Assembly: GCF_050510895.1 (NCBI RefSeq) | Contig: NZ_JBNINT010000001.1 | Location: forward strand, 868,001-932,000 | From: Pannonibacter phragmitetus_B | GTDB taxonomy: Bacteria; Pseudomonadota; Alphaproteobacteria; Rhizobiales; Stappiaceae | Direction: 5' to 3' | Length of the DNA stretch: 64,000 nucleotides | Part shown: positions 38,017-47,400 of the stretch, piece after piece | How the letters are laid out: each line of letters starts with the position of its first letter | Position numbering within the stretch: the stretch's first letter is position 1 | Made by a program: the position numbers and the translations under genes | Notes under the pieces: model-generated | Databases searched by the model: none | The model's input: only the letters and a program-made list of their open reading frames with translations | What the model was told of the DNA's origin: nothing

Positions 38017-39345
38017 ATGGAGCAAGAGGTCAGGGCGGACAAGCTCACGGCAGACAAGGTCAGGGCCGACAGGGGCAGAGAGCGCAGGGCAGGTGCGGGC
38101 GGGCGTGAGGACCGGGACGGTCCTGCGCTGGCGCTGATGCTGTCGCTTGCCCTGCACGGACTGCTGGCGCTTGTGCTCTTCACCAATGTCAGTCTGCCGT
38201 TTCCGGACATGACGCCTGAGCCTGAGGTGGTGGAGGTGGCGCTGGTGCCCCCGCCGCAGGAGGAGGTGCAGCCCGAGCCGGAAACAACGCCAGAACCTGA
38301 GCCCGAACCGGAAGCTGCGCCGGAGCCTGAGGCCGCGCCTGAGCCGGAAGCGGCTGCCCCGGAACCAGAACCTGAGCCGGAACCTGAAGCGGTGCCAGAA
38401 CCGGCCCCTGAAGAGGCTCCGGAAGAAGCGCAGGCGCAGCCAGAACCCGAACCAGAGCCTGAGCAGACACAGGTGGCCGAAGCGCCTTTGCCCGTGGTGC
38501 CGCAGCAGCCTTATCCGGTCTTGCAGCCGGTGACGGAGTTCGGCGAGGAGGACACCGGCCCCGAAGTGTCGCTGGATGGCTCTGCGGCGGAAGCGCCGGA
38601 AACCGAACCGGAGAGGCAAGGTGAGGCCGAGCCGCAGAACGGCCCTGAGGCTGAAAACCAGATGGCCGAAGAGACCGTAGACGAGGCAGAGACGGCGCCG
38701 GAAGCGGAAACTCAGGCAGCGGAGGCTGATGCGCTTGCAGAGCTTGCTGCGCAGGCGGAAGCCACCGCAGATGAAGCAGGGCTGGAACCCGCCCCAGCCG
38801 CTGAAGCACCGGCCGCTGCCGATGGGGAGCTGCCTTCTCTCGCGCCGGGTGAGGCCGAGGCGGCAGCAGACGATTTCGGCGCTGTCGGCCCGATCGTGGC
38901 ACTGGCGGTACCCAAGCCCAAGCCTCCGGTGGGAGGCGGCAGAGCCGCCGGGCAGATTGTGGCGGGCGGTGTGCCGCTCAATATGGCGCGCCAGCTTTTC
39001 TCGACGCGCAGCAATGGCGGTGTGCGGGCCCAGACGGCCATACGCGGCATGCCTCGGGAGGAGAGGGCGGATGTGCTGTGCATGACCGAATTGCGCGCCC
39101 AGCTGCTCTTTTCCAATCCGCCACGCGTGCCTGAACTCTTGCCCTCGTTCCGGCTGGCGACGGGCAACGTGTTGCAGACGCCGCAGACGGCCTTCCGCGA
39201 GCGCGGCCAGTGGTACAATCTCGCTCTGCGCTGCGAGCTGGACGCTGGCATCACGCGGGTTGTCAGCTTTGCCTTTGAAGTGGGGGGCCTGTACCTCGCG
39301 CCGACTGGGCAAAGCGACGTCTGCCCGTTAATTGAGGGCAGTTGA
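38017..39345 (+). CDS. DUF930 domain protein with TonB-like Pro/Glu-rich stalk
   Basis: 442 residues. One membrane anchor (ALALMLSLALHGLLALVLFTNV, near residues 37-58) is followed by a long proline/glutamate stalk (PEPEPEPE repeats, residues about 67-290), as in TonB, and a C-terminal DUF930 domain (residues about 325-440) with the family's LCMTELRAQLLFSNPP and cysteine pairs. It is probably an inner-membrane protein reaching into the periplasm; whether it moves energy like TonB is unknown. Repeats in the stalk are low complexity, not a separate gene. Confidence 0.85.
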   Translation: MEQEVRADKLTADKVRADRGRERRAGAGGREDRDGPALALMLSLALHGLLALVLFTNVSLPFPDMTPEPEVVEVALVPPPQEEVQPEPETTPEPEPEPEAAPEPEAAPEPEAAAPEPEPEPEPEAVPEPAPEEAPEEAQAQPEPEPEPEQTQVAEAPLPVVPQQPYPVLQPVTEFGEEDTGPEVSLDGSAAEAPETEPERQGEAEPQNGPEAENQMAEETVDEAETAPEAETQAAEADALAELAAQAEATADEAGLEPAPAAEAPAAADGELPSLAPGEAEAAADDFGAVGPIVALAVPKPKPPVGGGRAAGQIVAGGVPLNMARQLFSTRSNGGVRAQTAIRGMPREERADVLCMTELRAQLLFSNPPRVPELLPSFRLATGNVLQTPQTAFRERGQWYNLALRCELDAGITRVVSFAFEVGGLYLAPTGQSDVCPLIEGS

Positions 39346-39360
39346 GGCAGGGGACTGCTG

Positions 39361-39960
39361 TCAGACCACCAGCTTCACCGCCAACCCCGTCATCACCATG
39401 GCGATTAGCCCGTCCAGCACCTGCCAGGAGGCGGGCTTGGCAAAGAGCGGGCGCAGCAGCCTTGCGCCATAGCCGAGGGTGAAGAAGAACACGAGCGAAC
39501 CGAGGCTGGCGCCGGCCGCAAAGGCCATCTCATGGCCGGGATAGTTGGTGGCGATGGATCCGATCAGGATCACCGTATCCAGATAGACATGCGGATTGAA
39601 AAAGGTGATGGCGAGCAGCGTGGCAATCGTCGCCCTCAGCGAGGCGCTTTGCCCGCCGCCTGCATCCAGCGCATTGCCGCCGCGCCAGGCAGAGCGCATG
39701 GACCTGAGCCCATACGCCAGCAGAAACGCTGCCCCGCCATAGCGCAGCACCGGCTCGATGCCCGGCAGCAGGGCGGAGATGGCCTTGAAGCTGGTGATGC
39801 CCAGTGTGATCAGAAAGACATCGCAGATGGCACAGGTGAGGCACACCCAGAATACATGCTGCCCCCTCAGTCCCTGACGCAGGACAAAGGCATTCTGCGC
39901 GCCGATGGCCACGATAAGGCCAAGGCAGAGTAAGAATCCGGCAAGGGCGGCGGTGAGCAA
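39361..39960 (-). CDS. argO: LysE/ArgO family amino acid exporter
   Basis: 199 residues with about six membrane segments. The N-terminal signature FLLCLGLIVAIGAQNAFVLRQGL and the central FFNPHVYLDTVILIGSIA match ArgO/LysE exporters of arginine or lysine. The start codon is TTG at 39960. It is divergent from an ArgP/LysG-type LysR gene, the usual partner that turns on export when the amino acid is high. An orthologous arrangement (lysG-lysE, argP-argO) is well known. Confidence 0.92.
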   Translation of the reverse strand: MLTAALAGFLLCLGLIVAIGAQNAFVLRQGLRGQHVFWVCLTCAICDVFLITLGITSFKAISALLPGIEPVLRYGGAAFLLAYGLRSMRSAWRGGNALDAGGGQSASLRATIATLLAITFFNPHVYLDTVILIGSIATNYPGHEMAFAAGASLGSLVFFFTLGYGARLLRPLFAKPASWQVLDGLIAMVMTGLAVKLVV

Positions 39961-40059
39961 GGGAGGGCTCCGTGATGTGAGGCAATGTGCTGCGGTTTGA
40001 CTACCGGTCTTCGAGAGATTAGAGAAATTAAAGTTTCTGATCTTGATGAAGAATGCCTA

Positions 40060-40962
40060 ATGCGCCTTGAGGCAAGCCATCTGCAAGCGTTGGCCGCCGT
40101 GCTGCGGCTGGGCAGCTTTGAGAAGGCGGCACGTCAGCTCAATCTGACACCCTCCGCCGTGTCGCAGCGCATTCGTGCGCTGGAAGAGCGGCTTGGTACG
40201 GTGCTGGTGGTGCGCGGCCAGCCCTGCCTGCCGACGCCCGCTGGCCAGCGTCTTGCCCGGCATGCGGAGGACGTGGCGCTGCTGGAGCAGGGCTTGTGGC
40301 AGGACATCGGCAGCAGCCTGCCGGATGCGGAAGACAGCCCCATGCCGGGCGTGCGGGTGGCCGTCAACGCGGACAGCCTCGCCACTTGGTTCGTGGTGGC
40401 GATGCAAGGCGCAGGGGATCTGCTGTTCGATCTTCAGATCGATGATCAGGACCATAGCGCCGGCTGGCTGCGCCGGGGCGAGGTGCGGGCCGCCGTCAGC
40501 GCCGATCCGGCTCCGGTGCAGGGCTGCGATGTGGTACCGCTGGGCAGCCTGGTTTACCGGGCAACGGCAAGCGCGGCCTTCATGAGCCGCTGGTTTGCGC
40601 AAGGTGTGGATGTGCAGAGCCTCGCCCGCGCCCCTGCCATGATCTACAATCTGAAGGATGGGCTGCAGTCCGCCTGGGTGCGCCAGACCTTCGGTCAGGA
40701 TGTGGTGATGCCTGCCCATTACATCGCCTCCACACATGCCTTCGTCGATGCGGCGGCCGCAGGCATTGGCTGGGGCATGAATCCGGAGCCTCTGGTGAGA
40801 GTGCACATGGCAGATGGACGCCTTGAGGAACTGGTGCCTGGAACGCCGCTTGCCGTGCCGCTCTACTGGCACATCAGCCGCTCCGCAGCTCCGGGTCTGC
40901 TGCGGCTGACGCAAGCCGTTCGTGCCGCTGCGGCAGATCGCCTTCTTGCTCCTGCCAAATAA
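40060..40962 (+). CDS. argP: LysR family regulator, ArgP/LysG type
   Basis: 300 residues. The HTH (EASHLQALAAVLRLGSFEKAARQLNLTPSAVSQRIRALEERLG) matches ArgP, followed by a LysR effector domain with VAVNADSLATWFVVAM and LIDDQD-like strands. ArgP activates argO in response to arginine or lysine. It is divergent from argO with 99 bases between them, which should hold the shared operator. I chose the ATG at 40060; the frame extends upstream to 39985. Confidence 0.92.
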   Translation: MRLEASHLQALAAVLRLGSFEKAARQLNLTPSAVSQRIRALEERLGTVLVVRGQPCLPTPAGQRLARHAEDVALLEQGLWQDIGSSLPDAEDSPMPGVRVAVNADSLATWFVVAMQGAGDLLFDLQIDDQDHSAGWLRRGEVRAAVSADPAPVQGCDVVPLGSLVYRATASAAFMSRWFAQGVDVQSLARAPAMIYNLKDGLQSAWVRQTFGQDVVMPAHYIASTHAFVDAAAAGIGWGMNPEPLVRVHMADGRLEELVPGTPLAVPLYWHISRSAAPGLLRLTQAVRAAAADRLLAPAK

Positions 40963-41085
40963 AACATCTCGAAAAAGTGAACAGAATGCCGTTCAGGAAT
41001 GCAATTGCATGCCGGATATGAAACGGTTATGCGTGATTCCAGAAGAATGGCCGGAAGCCGTTCATCAGATAAATACGAGGCATCC

Positions 41086-41475
41086 ATGCGTTTTCTCACC
41101 AGCTTTTCGGCTGACTTTCTGAGCGCCCTGCGCATCATGTCGGGCCTGCTGTTTCTGCAGCACGGAACCACCAAGTTTCTCAGCATTCCTGCAACGCAGA
41201 TGAGCGGCGTGTCGGTGACCACCCTTCCGGGTATGGCAGGCGTGATCGAACTGGTGGGCGGCGCCTTGCTGGTGCTGGGCCTCTTCACCCGCCCGGTTGC
41301 CTTCCTGGCCTCCGGCACCATGGCGGTGGCTTATTTCTTGGCGCACTACCCCAAGGGTTTCTATCCGCTCCTCAATGGTGGCGAACTGGCAGCGCTCTAC
41401 TGCTTCGTCTTCCTCTATCTGGCGGCAGCAGGCGGCGGGCGCTGGAGCATCGACGCCATGCGGGGCGCACGTTAA
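41086..41475 (+). CDS. DoxX family membrane protein
   Basis: 129 residues with four membrane helices. The family features are ALRIMSGLLFLQHGTTKFLSI, GVIELVGGALLVLGLFTRPVAFLASGTMAVAYFLAH and NGGELAALYCFVFLYLAAAGGG. DoxX-like proteins occur widely and are linked to redox stress; the exact role is unknown. The start at 41086 has GAGG upstream. Upstream in-frame sequence to 40999 is not family-like. Confidence 0.88.
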   Translation: MRFLTSFSADFLSALRIMSGLLFLQHGTTKFLSIPATQMSGVSVTTLPGMAGVIELVGGALLVLGLFTRPVAFLASGTMAVAYFLAHYPKGFYPLLNGGELAALYCFVFLYLAAAGGGRWSIDAMRGAR

Positions 41476-41569
41476 GTCTCTCTCTCAAGACGGTTTTTGA
41501 ACGCCGCAGCTCCACGCTGCGGCGTTTGCGTTTGTCCCCATCTTGCGCAACGCCTGACGATGCGCTCAG

Positions 41570-42022
41570 ATGGATCAGTCGAATCCTGTCCCTATGAGTT
41601 TTGTCATGACATCAGCCCGCATTCAGACCGAAGCCCTGATCAGCGCCTACTATGCCGCTTTCAACAAGGGGGACACGGGCGCCATGCTGGATATGGTGAG
41701 CGAGGATGTGGCCCATGACGTCAACCAGGGCTCCCGCCGCACGGGCAAGAAGCTCTTTGCCGAGTTCAATGCCCACATGACCCGCTGCTACAGGGAAGAC
41801 CTGACGGACATCGTTATCTTCGCCAGCGAGGACGGCACGCGTGCTGCGGCAGAGTTCATCGTCAACGGCACATATCTCAGCACCGATGAGGGCTTGCCGG
41901 AAGCTGCCGGCCAGACCTACCGCCTGCCGGCCGGCACTTTCTTCGACGTGAAGAACGGCAAGATCGCCCGCATTACCACCTATTACAATCTGGAAGACTG
42001 GATCGCCCAGGTCGGAGCCTGA
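41570..42022 (+). CDS. Ketosteroid-isomerase-related / SnoaL-like (NTF2 fold) protein
   Basis: 150 residues. The NTF2-type core has LISAYYAAFNKGDTGAMLDMVSEDVAHDVNQGSRRTGKKLF at the start and GTFFDVKNGKIARITTYYNLEDWI at the end, matching the steroid-delta-isomerase-related family (TIGR02096). The substrate is unknown. In-frame starts at 41594 and 41606 are also possible. It lies 63 bases upstream of an FAD oxidase and GNAT gene and is probably in the same operon. Confidence 0.85.
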   Translation: MDQSNPVPMSFVMTSARIQTEALISAYYAAFNKGDTGAMLDMVSEDVAHDVNQGSRRTGKKLFAEFNAHMTRCYREDLTDIVIFASEDGTRAAAEFIVNGTYLSTDEGLPEAAGQTYRLPAGTFFDVKNGKIARITTYYNLEDWIAQVGA

Positions 42023-42085
42023 TCCGCGCCAGAGCCTCATCCCACACACAGACGTGCGGGCATGGGCCCGCAGGAGAGCGGTACC

Positions 42086-43186
42086 ATGCATGTCATTATC
42101 GTTGGCGCCGGCATCACCGGTCTTTCCACGGCCTGGGCGCTGGTCAAGCGCGGGGTGGAGGTGACGCTGATCGAGCAGGGGCCGATCCCCAATCCGCTCT
42201 CCGCCTCCGGTGACCAGCACCGCATCATCCGCCGCGCTTATGGCGGGCAAGGCGGCTATCAGCGCCGTATCAGCGACGCCTATGCCGCATGGGACGAGAT
42301 GTGGGACGATTTTGGCGCCCGCCACCTCGTCGACACCGGCTTCATGGTCATCTCGCAGGAAGAGGGTGACGAGGGCGAGGACTACTGGCGCGGCATGGTT
42401 GAGGCCGGTTACAGCCTTGACCAGATGAGCCCGCAAGAGGCAAGCGCCCTCTATCCGTTCCTCTCGCCCGAGGGGCTGCGTTTCGTGGCCGTGCATCCGG
42501 AAGGCGGCGTGCTGCTGTGCCAGAAGATTGCCGCTGACATGCGCGCCTTTCTGCTGGCGAAGGGCGCAAGGCTGCTGGAATATACGAAGGTGGTGGCGGT
42601 CGACCGGGCTGCTGGCCGGGTCACGCTGGAAAGCGGCGAAGACCTGACCGCTGACCGGGTGGTGATCAGCGCGGGTGCCTGGGTGCTGAAGCTGGCTCCG
42701 GAGCTTGCGGTTGATCTAGCTCCCTACCGCACGGCGGTCGTCTATCTGGAACCGCCCGCAGACCTGAAGGCTGCCTGGGAAGCTGCGCCCGTCATTCTCG
42801 ATGTTGGTGGCAAGGTGGATGGCTATGTGCTGCCGCCGGTACCGGGCACGGGTCTGAAGTTTGGGGCCGGCATCCACAAAGTGAAGAACCCGGATGCGGA
42901 TCAGAACCGGGGGATCGTGCCGGGCGAGGGCGAGCGGCTGCGCAATCACTTTGCTCCGCCCTTTGGACGCATCAGCGAATATCAGGTCACGGATGTGGTG
43001 ACCTGCGCCTACACCTTCACGGCGGACAATCACTTCTTCGCCCGGGAGGATGGGCGCTCGGTCATCGTCTCCGCCTGCTCCGGACATGGCTACAAGTTCG
43101 GGGCCGTTGTCGGGCAGAAAATCGCCGAAGGGCTGATTTCGGGGGACGTGGATGGGGCGCGCATCTGGCTGGAAGCACGCGATTGA
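42086..43186 (+). CDS. FAD-dependent oxidoreductase (sarcosine oxidase/N-methyltryptophan oxidase-like)
   Basis: 366 residues of the DAO family. The N-terminal FAD motif HVIIVGAGITGLSTAWALVKRGVEVTLIEQG is clear, and the C-terminal SACSGHGYKFGAVVGQKIAEGL contains the second FAD-contact region. Relatives oxidise sarcosine, N-methyl amino acids or other secondary amines, producing H2O2. The start at 42086 has AGGAGAG upstream. It is between the SnoaL-like gene and a GNAT gene, in the same orientation. Confidence 0.88.
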   Translation: MHVIIVGAGITGLSTAWALVKRGVEVTLIEQGPIPNPLSASGDQHRIIRRAYGGQGGYQRRISDAYAAWDEMWDDFGARHLVDTGFMVISQEEGDEGEDYWRGMVEAGYSLDQMSPQEASALYPFLSPEGLRFVAVHPEGGVLLCQKIAADMRAFLLAKGARLLEYTKVVAVDRAAGRVTLESGEDLTADRVVISAGAWVLKLAPELAVDLAPYRTAVVYLEPPADLKAAWEAAPVILDVGGKVDGYVLPPVPGTGLKFGAGIHKVKNPDADQNRGIVPGEGERLRNHFAPPFGRISEYQVTDVVTCAYTFTADNHFFAREDGRSVIVSACSGHGYKFGAVVGQKIAEGLISGDVDGARIWLEARD

Positions 43187-43343
43187 TGCTGCCTGTCCGT
43201 ATCGGGCTCCAGGTGAGGAAAGCCCTGCACCGGCCGCATGGCAGCTCTGCAAGGCAGATTTCACGTGGGCGGGGGCTTGATTTTGCCGTCCGCGCCCGCA
43301 TCGTGTGACCATAAGAACAGACATAAATCATATGGGAGAGAAA

Positions 43344-43931
43344 ATGCCGGTCACCGTGAAGAGCCTGACTGGAGGAGAACTTCAGGACGCATTGGACGAT
43401 CTGGCGCGGCTTCGCATCGAAGTGTTCCGCGATTGGCCCTATCTCTACGATGGGTCTATGGACTATGAGCGCAGTTACATCAGCCGTTATGCTGGCACTC
43501 CGGGCGCGGTCATCGTTGCCGCGTTTGACGGGGAGCGTATCGTCGGGGCTGCCACTGGCGAACCACTGGCGCAGGAAGTGATCCAGTTCCGTCAGCCTTT
43601 CGAGGACCGGGGCCTGAATCTCAAGGAAATCTTCTACATGGCCGAATCCGTTCTGCTGCCGGAATACCGGGGGCAGGGCATCGGCCACCGCTTTTTTGAC
43701 GAGCGCGAGGCTCATGCCCGCAAGCTCGGCTTTGCCAAGGCAAGCTTCTGTACCGTGGTGCGCCCGGCAGATCACCCAGCCCGTCCGGCAGACTACCGCC
43801 CGCTCGATGGCTTCTGGACCAAGCGGGGCTACAAGCCACTGGAAGGCGCCACGGTCTATTTCCCCTGGAAGGACATGGGCGATACGGAAGAGACCGAAAA
43901 GCCGATGCAGGTGTGGCTGCGTTATCTTTGA
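43344..43931 (+). CDS. GNAT family N-acetyltransferase
   Basis: 195 residues. The acetyl-CoA-binding core has IFYMAESVLLPEYRGQGIGHRFFDEREAHARKLGFAKASFCTV, with the R/Q-x-x-G-x-G/A loop in YRGQGIG. The substrate is unknown. The ATG at 43344 has GGGAG upstream; the frame extends to 43305. It is the last gene before a strong terminator. Confidence 0.87.
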   Translation: MPVTVKSLTGGELQDALDDLARLRIEVFRDWPYLYDGSMDYERSYISRYAGTPGAVIVAAFDGERIVGAATGEPLAQEVIQFRQPFEDRGLNLKEIFYMAESVLLPEYRGQGIGHRFFDEREAHARKLGFAKASFCTVVRPADHPARPADYRPLDGFWTKRGYKPLEGATVYFPWKDMGDTEETEKPMQVWLRYL

Positions 43932-44000
43932 CAAGGCGGCTCTCTGTTTGAGAGCGCCCCCAGAGCTGTCAGGATGGCAAGGTTCTGTTCAAGCAGAAAT

Positions 44001-44025
44001 GGGGCTCCGGGGTGACCGGAGCCCC
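44001..44025. terminator. Strong bidirectional terminator
   Basis: GGGGCTCCGG (44001-44010) and CCGGAGCCCC (44016-44025) form a perfect 10-base stem with a five-base loop, between the convergent GNAT and SIMPL genes. Confidence 0.75.
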
Positions 44026-44033
44026 GCATTCAT

Positions 44034-44824
44034 TCAGTCGACCAGTTCGTAAACGATGGTGACGCTCGCATAGAGCGTTTCCTCGCCCGCCATCACTGGC
44101 GCCGGAGCGGCGGCTGCTTCCATCGCCATGGCAGCCATGCGGTACCTCGGCTGAGGGCCGCCATCGCCGCTCTCGGACATGGACATCACGCGCCCCAGCT
44201 TCACGCCCGAAGCCTTTGCAAAGAGCTCTGCCTTGCGGCGGGCATCCGCAACGGCAGCTTCACGCGCCGCATCGCGCTTTTCATTGGAGCCGGTGACTTC
44301 GAAGCTGATGCCATTGATGGTGTTGGCGCCGGAGGTGACCATGGTGTCGAGCAGCGGCCCGAGGCGTTCCAGATCATTCACCCGCACGCTGACCGTGTTG
44401 GACACCTGATAGCCCTCGATCTTCGGCAGGCCAGAGGGAGCAGACTTGGAATAGTCGCCATAGCGCGGCTGGACCGAGAAGTTGCTGGTCTGGATGTCCT
44501 TGGCTTCAACGCCCGCATCCTTCAATGCCGCGAGTACGGCATTCAGCGCAGCGGAGTTGCTGGCCAGTGCATCGGCAGCAGTCTCTGCATCGGTGGTCAC
44601 ACCGCCCGAAAGGGTGGCCTTGTCCGGCACGGCGCTGATCGAGCCAAAGCCCTGGATCGTGATGAAGCGCTCGTTCTTGGCAGCTGCCTCCTGTGCGAAG
44701 GCCGGAGCGAGGGAGCTGCAAAAGCGGCAAGGCCCAGCGGCAGAACGAGTGCCAGCGCTGCTGCACGGGAGAAGGCAAGTGGTCGGGAAAGAGCGGGACG
44801 GTGAGGGCGTGAATGCAAGGTCAT
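44034..44824 (-). CDS. SIMPL domain (DUF541) periplasmic protein, frameshifted in the signal peptide
   Basis: About 263 residues after repair. An N-terminal signal peptide (SRAAALALVLPLGLAAFA) is in one frame and the SIMPL domain (ITIQGFGSISAVPDKATLSGGV, then YQVSNTVSVRVNDLERLGPLLDTMV and ARRKAELFAKASGVKLG) in the next. The break is near 44711-44713; adding one C gives APLAPAFAQEA, a normal cleavage site. SIMPL proteins are secreted and often linked to oxidative stress; the role is unproven. The ATG at 44824 is chosen as the signal-peptide start. Confidence 0.83.
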
Positions 44825-45032
44825 GGATGAAAAAATCCCTTGAGAACCAAAAGGCAAGCTGACACTTGCCCGCAAATGCGGCAGGCACAAGGCATGCCGT
44901 TGCACGTCTGTCCACTTGCCGGAACATTGCGGCCGGGTATTTCCGGCGGAAACATGCGCATATTCCGCTCTCAAGACACTTGCAGCCTCGGCCTGCGCTG
45001 GTATACCACACACCTGCCCGCACGACGGGCAA

Positions 45033-45108
45033 GGGCCTGTAGCTCAATGGTTAGAGCCGTCCGCTCATAACGGATTGGTTGGGGGTTCGAGTCCCTCCGG
45101 GCCCACCA
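45033..45108 (+). tRNA. tRNA with CAU anticodon (elongator Met, or Ile2)
   Basis: A full cloverleaf with encoded CCA. The acceptor GGGCCTG pairs with CGGGCCC, and the D-loop has GCTCAATGGTTAGAGC. The anticodon CAT is at 45066-45068 (loop CTCATAA), and the T-loop is GTTCGAGTC. A CAU anticodon can be initiator Met, elongator Met or Ile2 (with lysidine). The first base pair is G-C, not the mismatched C-A of the initiator. Similar alphaproteobacterial genes are annotated either way; the sequence resembles the Ile2 type. Confidence 0.92.
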
Positions 45109-45232
45109 TTTTTTCAACGAAAATCGACGTTTGGTCTTGGGGTGCCTGTGCTGGCCGGATCGGCGTTTATGCGCGCCTTTGGTGCTTCGGCCATGTTCCG
45201 CTCAACTGCGGATTCAATTGGCTGCCAGCGTA

Positions 45233-45258
45233 CCGGAGCGGCGGTGAGACCGCTCCGG
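45233..45258. terminator. Hairpin between tRNA and BCCT gene
   Basis: CCGGAGCGG (45233-45241) and CCGCTCCGG (45250-45258) form a perfect nine-base stem. It may end tRNA transcription from the left and BCCT transcription from the right. Confidence 0.7.
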
Positions 45259-45273
45259 CTGTTTGTCAGGCCG

Positions 45274-46946
45274 TTACCGCGGCTCGTTCATCAGGCCGCG
45301 TACAATCGAGTAGCAGGCGCCCAGAAGCACGATGGTGAATGGCAGGCCAGTAGAGACTGCCATCGCCTGCAAGGCCGCCAGACCGCCTCCAAGCAGGAGG
45401 GCGATGGCGAGAAAGCCTTCGAAGCTGGCCCAGAAGACGCGCTGCGGCGTGGGGGCATTCACCTTGCCGCCTGCGGCGATGGTGTCGATCACCAGACTGC
45501 CTGAATCCGACGAGGTGACGAAGAACACCACCACCAGAATGATCCCCACAAGCGAGGTCAGTCCGGTAAAGGGCAGCTGCGTCAGCATCTCGAACAGTTT
45601 CAGTTCCAGTGCCGCATCCTTGGCGCCGGTGAACCCTTCATGCACGATCTGGCTGATTGCAGTGCCACCCAGCGCCGTCATCCACAGGACCGACAGAATG
45701 GTCGGCACGATGAGCACCGCGATCAGGAACTCACGCACTGTGCGGCCACGGCTGACCCGGGCGATGAACATGCCGACAAAGGGAGACCAGCTGATCCACC
45801 AGGCCCAGTAGAACGCGGTCCAGCCAGAGGCGAAGTTGTGATCTTCGCGGGCGAATGGCATCGCCAGTGCCGGCAGATATTCACCATAGGACACCAGGTT
45901 CAGGAAGAAGTCCGATATGATCTGGGCTGTGGGACCAAAGGCAATGATGAAGATCAGAAGGATGGCAGCGAGCGCCATGTTGATCTCGGAAAGCCTTTTG
46001 ACACCTGCATCAAGACCGGCAATCACCGAGAAAAGCGCAATGGCCGTGATGATGATGATCAGGGTTACAAGGGTGGGATCGTCAGTGGGAATGCCAAACA
46101 GGAAGTTCAGACCGGCTGCAGACTGCTGCGCGCCGATGCCCAGCGAGGTTGCAAGGCCGAAGATCGTGGCAAAGATGGCGAGAATGTCGATGACGTGTCC
46201 CGGCCAGCCCCACACCCTTTCGCCGAAGATCGGATAGAAACAGGAGCGCAGGGTCAGCGGCAGTCCCTTGTTATAGGCAAATAGCGACAGGGACAGCGCG
46301 ACAACGGCATAAATGGCCCAGGGGTGCAGGCCCCAGTGGAAGATTGTGGCCGCCATGCCAAGACGGGCAGCTTCGGCCTCATTGCCTTGAGCGCCCTGAA
46401 GAGGGGCCCAGTCTGTCCGCAAGCCGTTTGCGTCAACTGTGATGCCACCCAACGCAGCTTCAAAGTGGCTGATGGGTTCTGACACGCCGTAGAACATCAG
46501 GCCGATGCCCATGCCTGCGGCAAACAGCATCGAGAACCAGCCGATATAGCTGTAGGAGGGGTGGCCTCGGGGCCGCCGAGGCGTACTTTGCCCAGCGGCG
46601 ATACGATCAGGAACAGGCAAAGCAGGACAAAAATGTTGCCTGCAAGAAGGAAGAACCAGTCCAGGGAGCCGGTCAGCCAGTTACGAACACCGACGAATAT
46701 GGGCTCCAGCTCGCTCTGATAAGCCAAAGTGAGGAATGTGAACGCCACAATGCCGAGAGCGGAAACGGTGAAAACCACCTGATGGATGTCGAATTCCAGT
46801 TTCCAAGAACTCGCGATATTGTCCTGACCAATTTCATAGTCTGTTTCAATGATCTCGGTCTTTCCCTCTGGCTCAGGGATAGGCTCACTTTCGGTTTGGG
46901 TGTCGATCTCGATTTCGTTGGCTGGCTTTTCTGTTTCTTCTGTCAT
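45274..46946 (-). CDS. BCCT family betaine/carnitine/choline transporter, frameshifted
   Basis: About 557 residues after repair, with twelve membrane segments. The first part (MTEETEKPANEIEIDTQTES, helix FTVSALGIVAFTFLTLAY) is in one frame and the rest (WFSMLFAAGMGIGLMFYGVSEPISHF, FHWGLHPWAIYAVVALSLSLF, WTAFYWAWWISWSPFVGMF) in another. The frame is lost at the G-run 46558-46561; one added base restores GPEATPSYSYIGWF. BCCT proteins import betaine, carnitine or choline with Na+ or H+ for osmoprotection. It is divergent from the FAD oxidase pair, which may break down the imported amine (inference). Confidence 0.9.
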
Positions 46947-47400
46947 CGTCTTCCTTCAGGTTTGGGCGTTATGACATGTGCCCTATCTTCCTCCGGGGTT
47001 CAGGAGATGTTTCAGTGTTTAACTTTACATCATATGACCAGACTTGTCATAGGTGCGTCTACGACAAATACGTCGGGATCAAGCTCTGCAGCGACCAGCC
47101 GCACATTGTCAGTCTTTAAAGCCCGCCCTGTGCTCATGCGGGAACAGGACACGCCGGTTGCGAAAGCAAACAGAGTTCGGGGAGCGCTTGTAGCAGACAG
47201 CTACTGGAGAGAATGCGCGAGGTTCCGTTAGGTTCCCGCTCAGGCTTGAGCTCGGAGCGGCTTCGGCAGCACTACGCAGCGGTTCTGCAGGTAGAGGCCT
47301 GCTCAATGTTTTCTGCCCCCGGGCCTCTCTGCAAGCTTCACAAGGGCGTCGGCCTGTCTTACGGTTGCGTTGCACCTTCGAGGGCAGGAGGGGTGCGGAT
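46947..47400. other. Divergent promoter region of BCCT and FAD oxidase genes
   Basis: 454 bases. GGAAGACG precedes the BCCT start at 46946; AGGAGGGG precedes the GTG at 47401. A short frame on the minus strand (about 47035-47145, ending VRLVAAELDPDVFVVDAPMT) looks faintly protein-like but has no supported start. No hairpin stands out. Confidence 0.4.

Noticed and set aside
38189..39312. Long open frames opposite and within the DUF930 gene
   Set aside because: Produced by the Pro/Glu-rich repeats of the real gene; their products are low-complexity Arg/Leu or Pro/Ala sequences.
47035..47145. Short protein-like frame upstream of the BCCT gene
   Set aside because: About 35 codons from its ATG, without a ribosome site or recognisable family; mentioned only in the intergenic entry.
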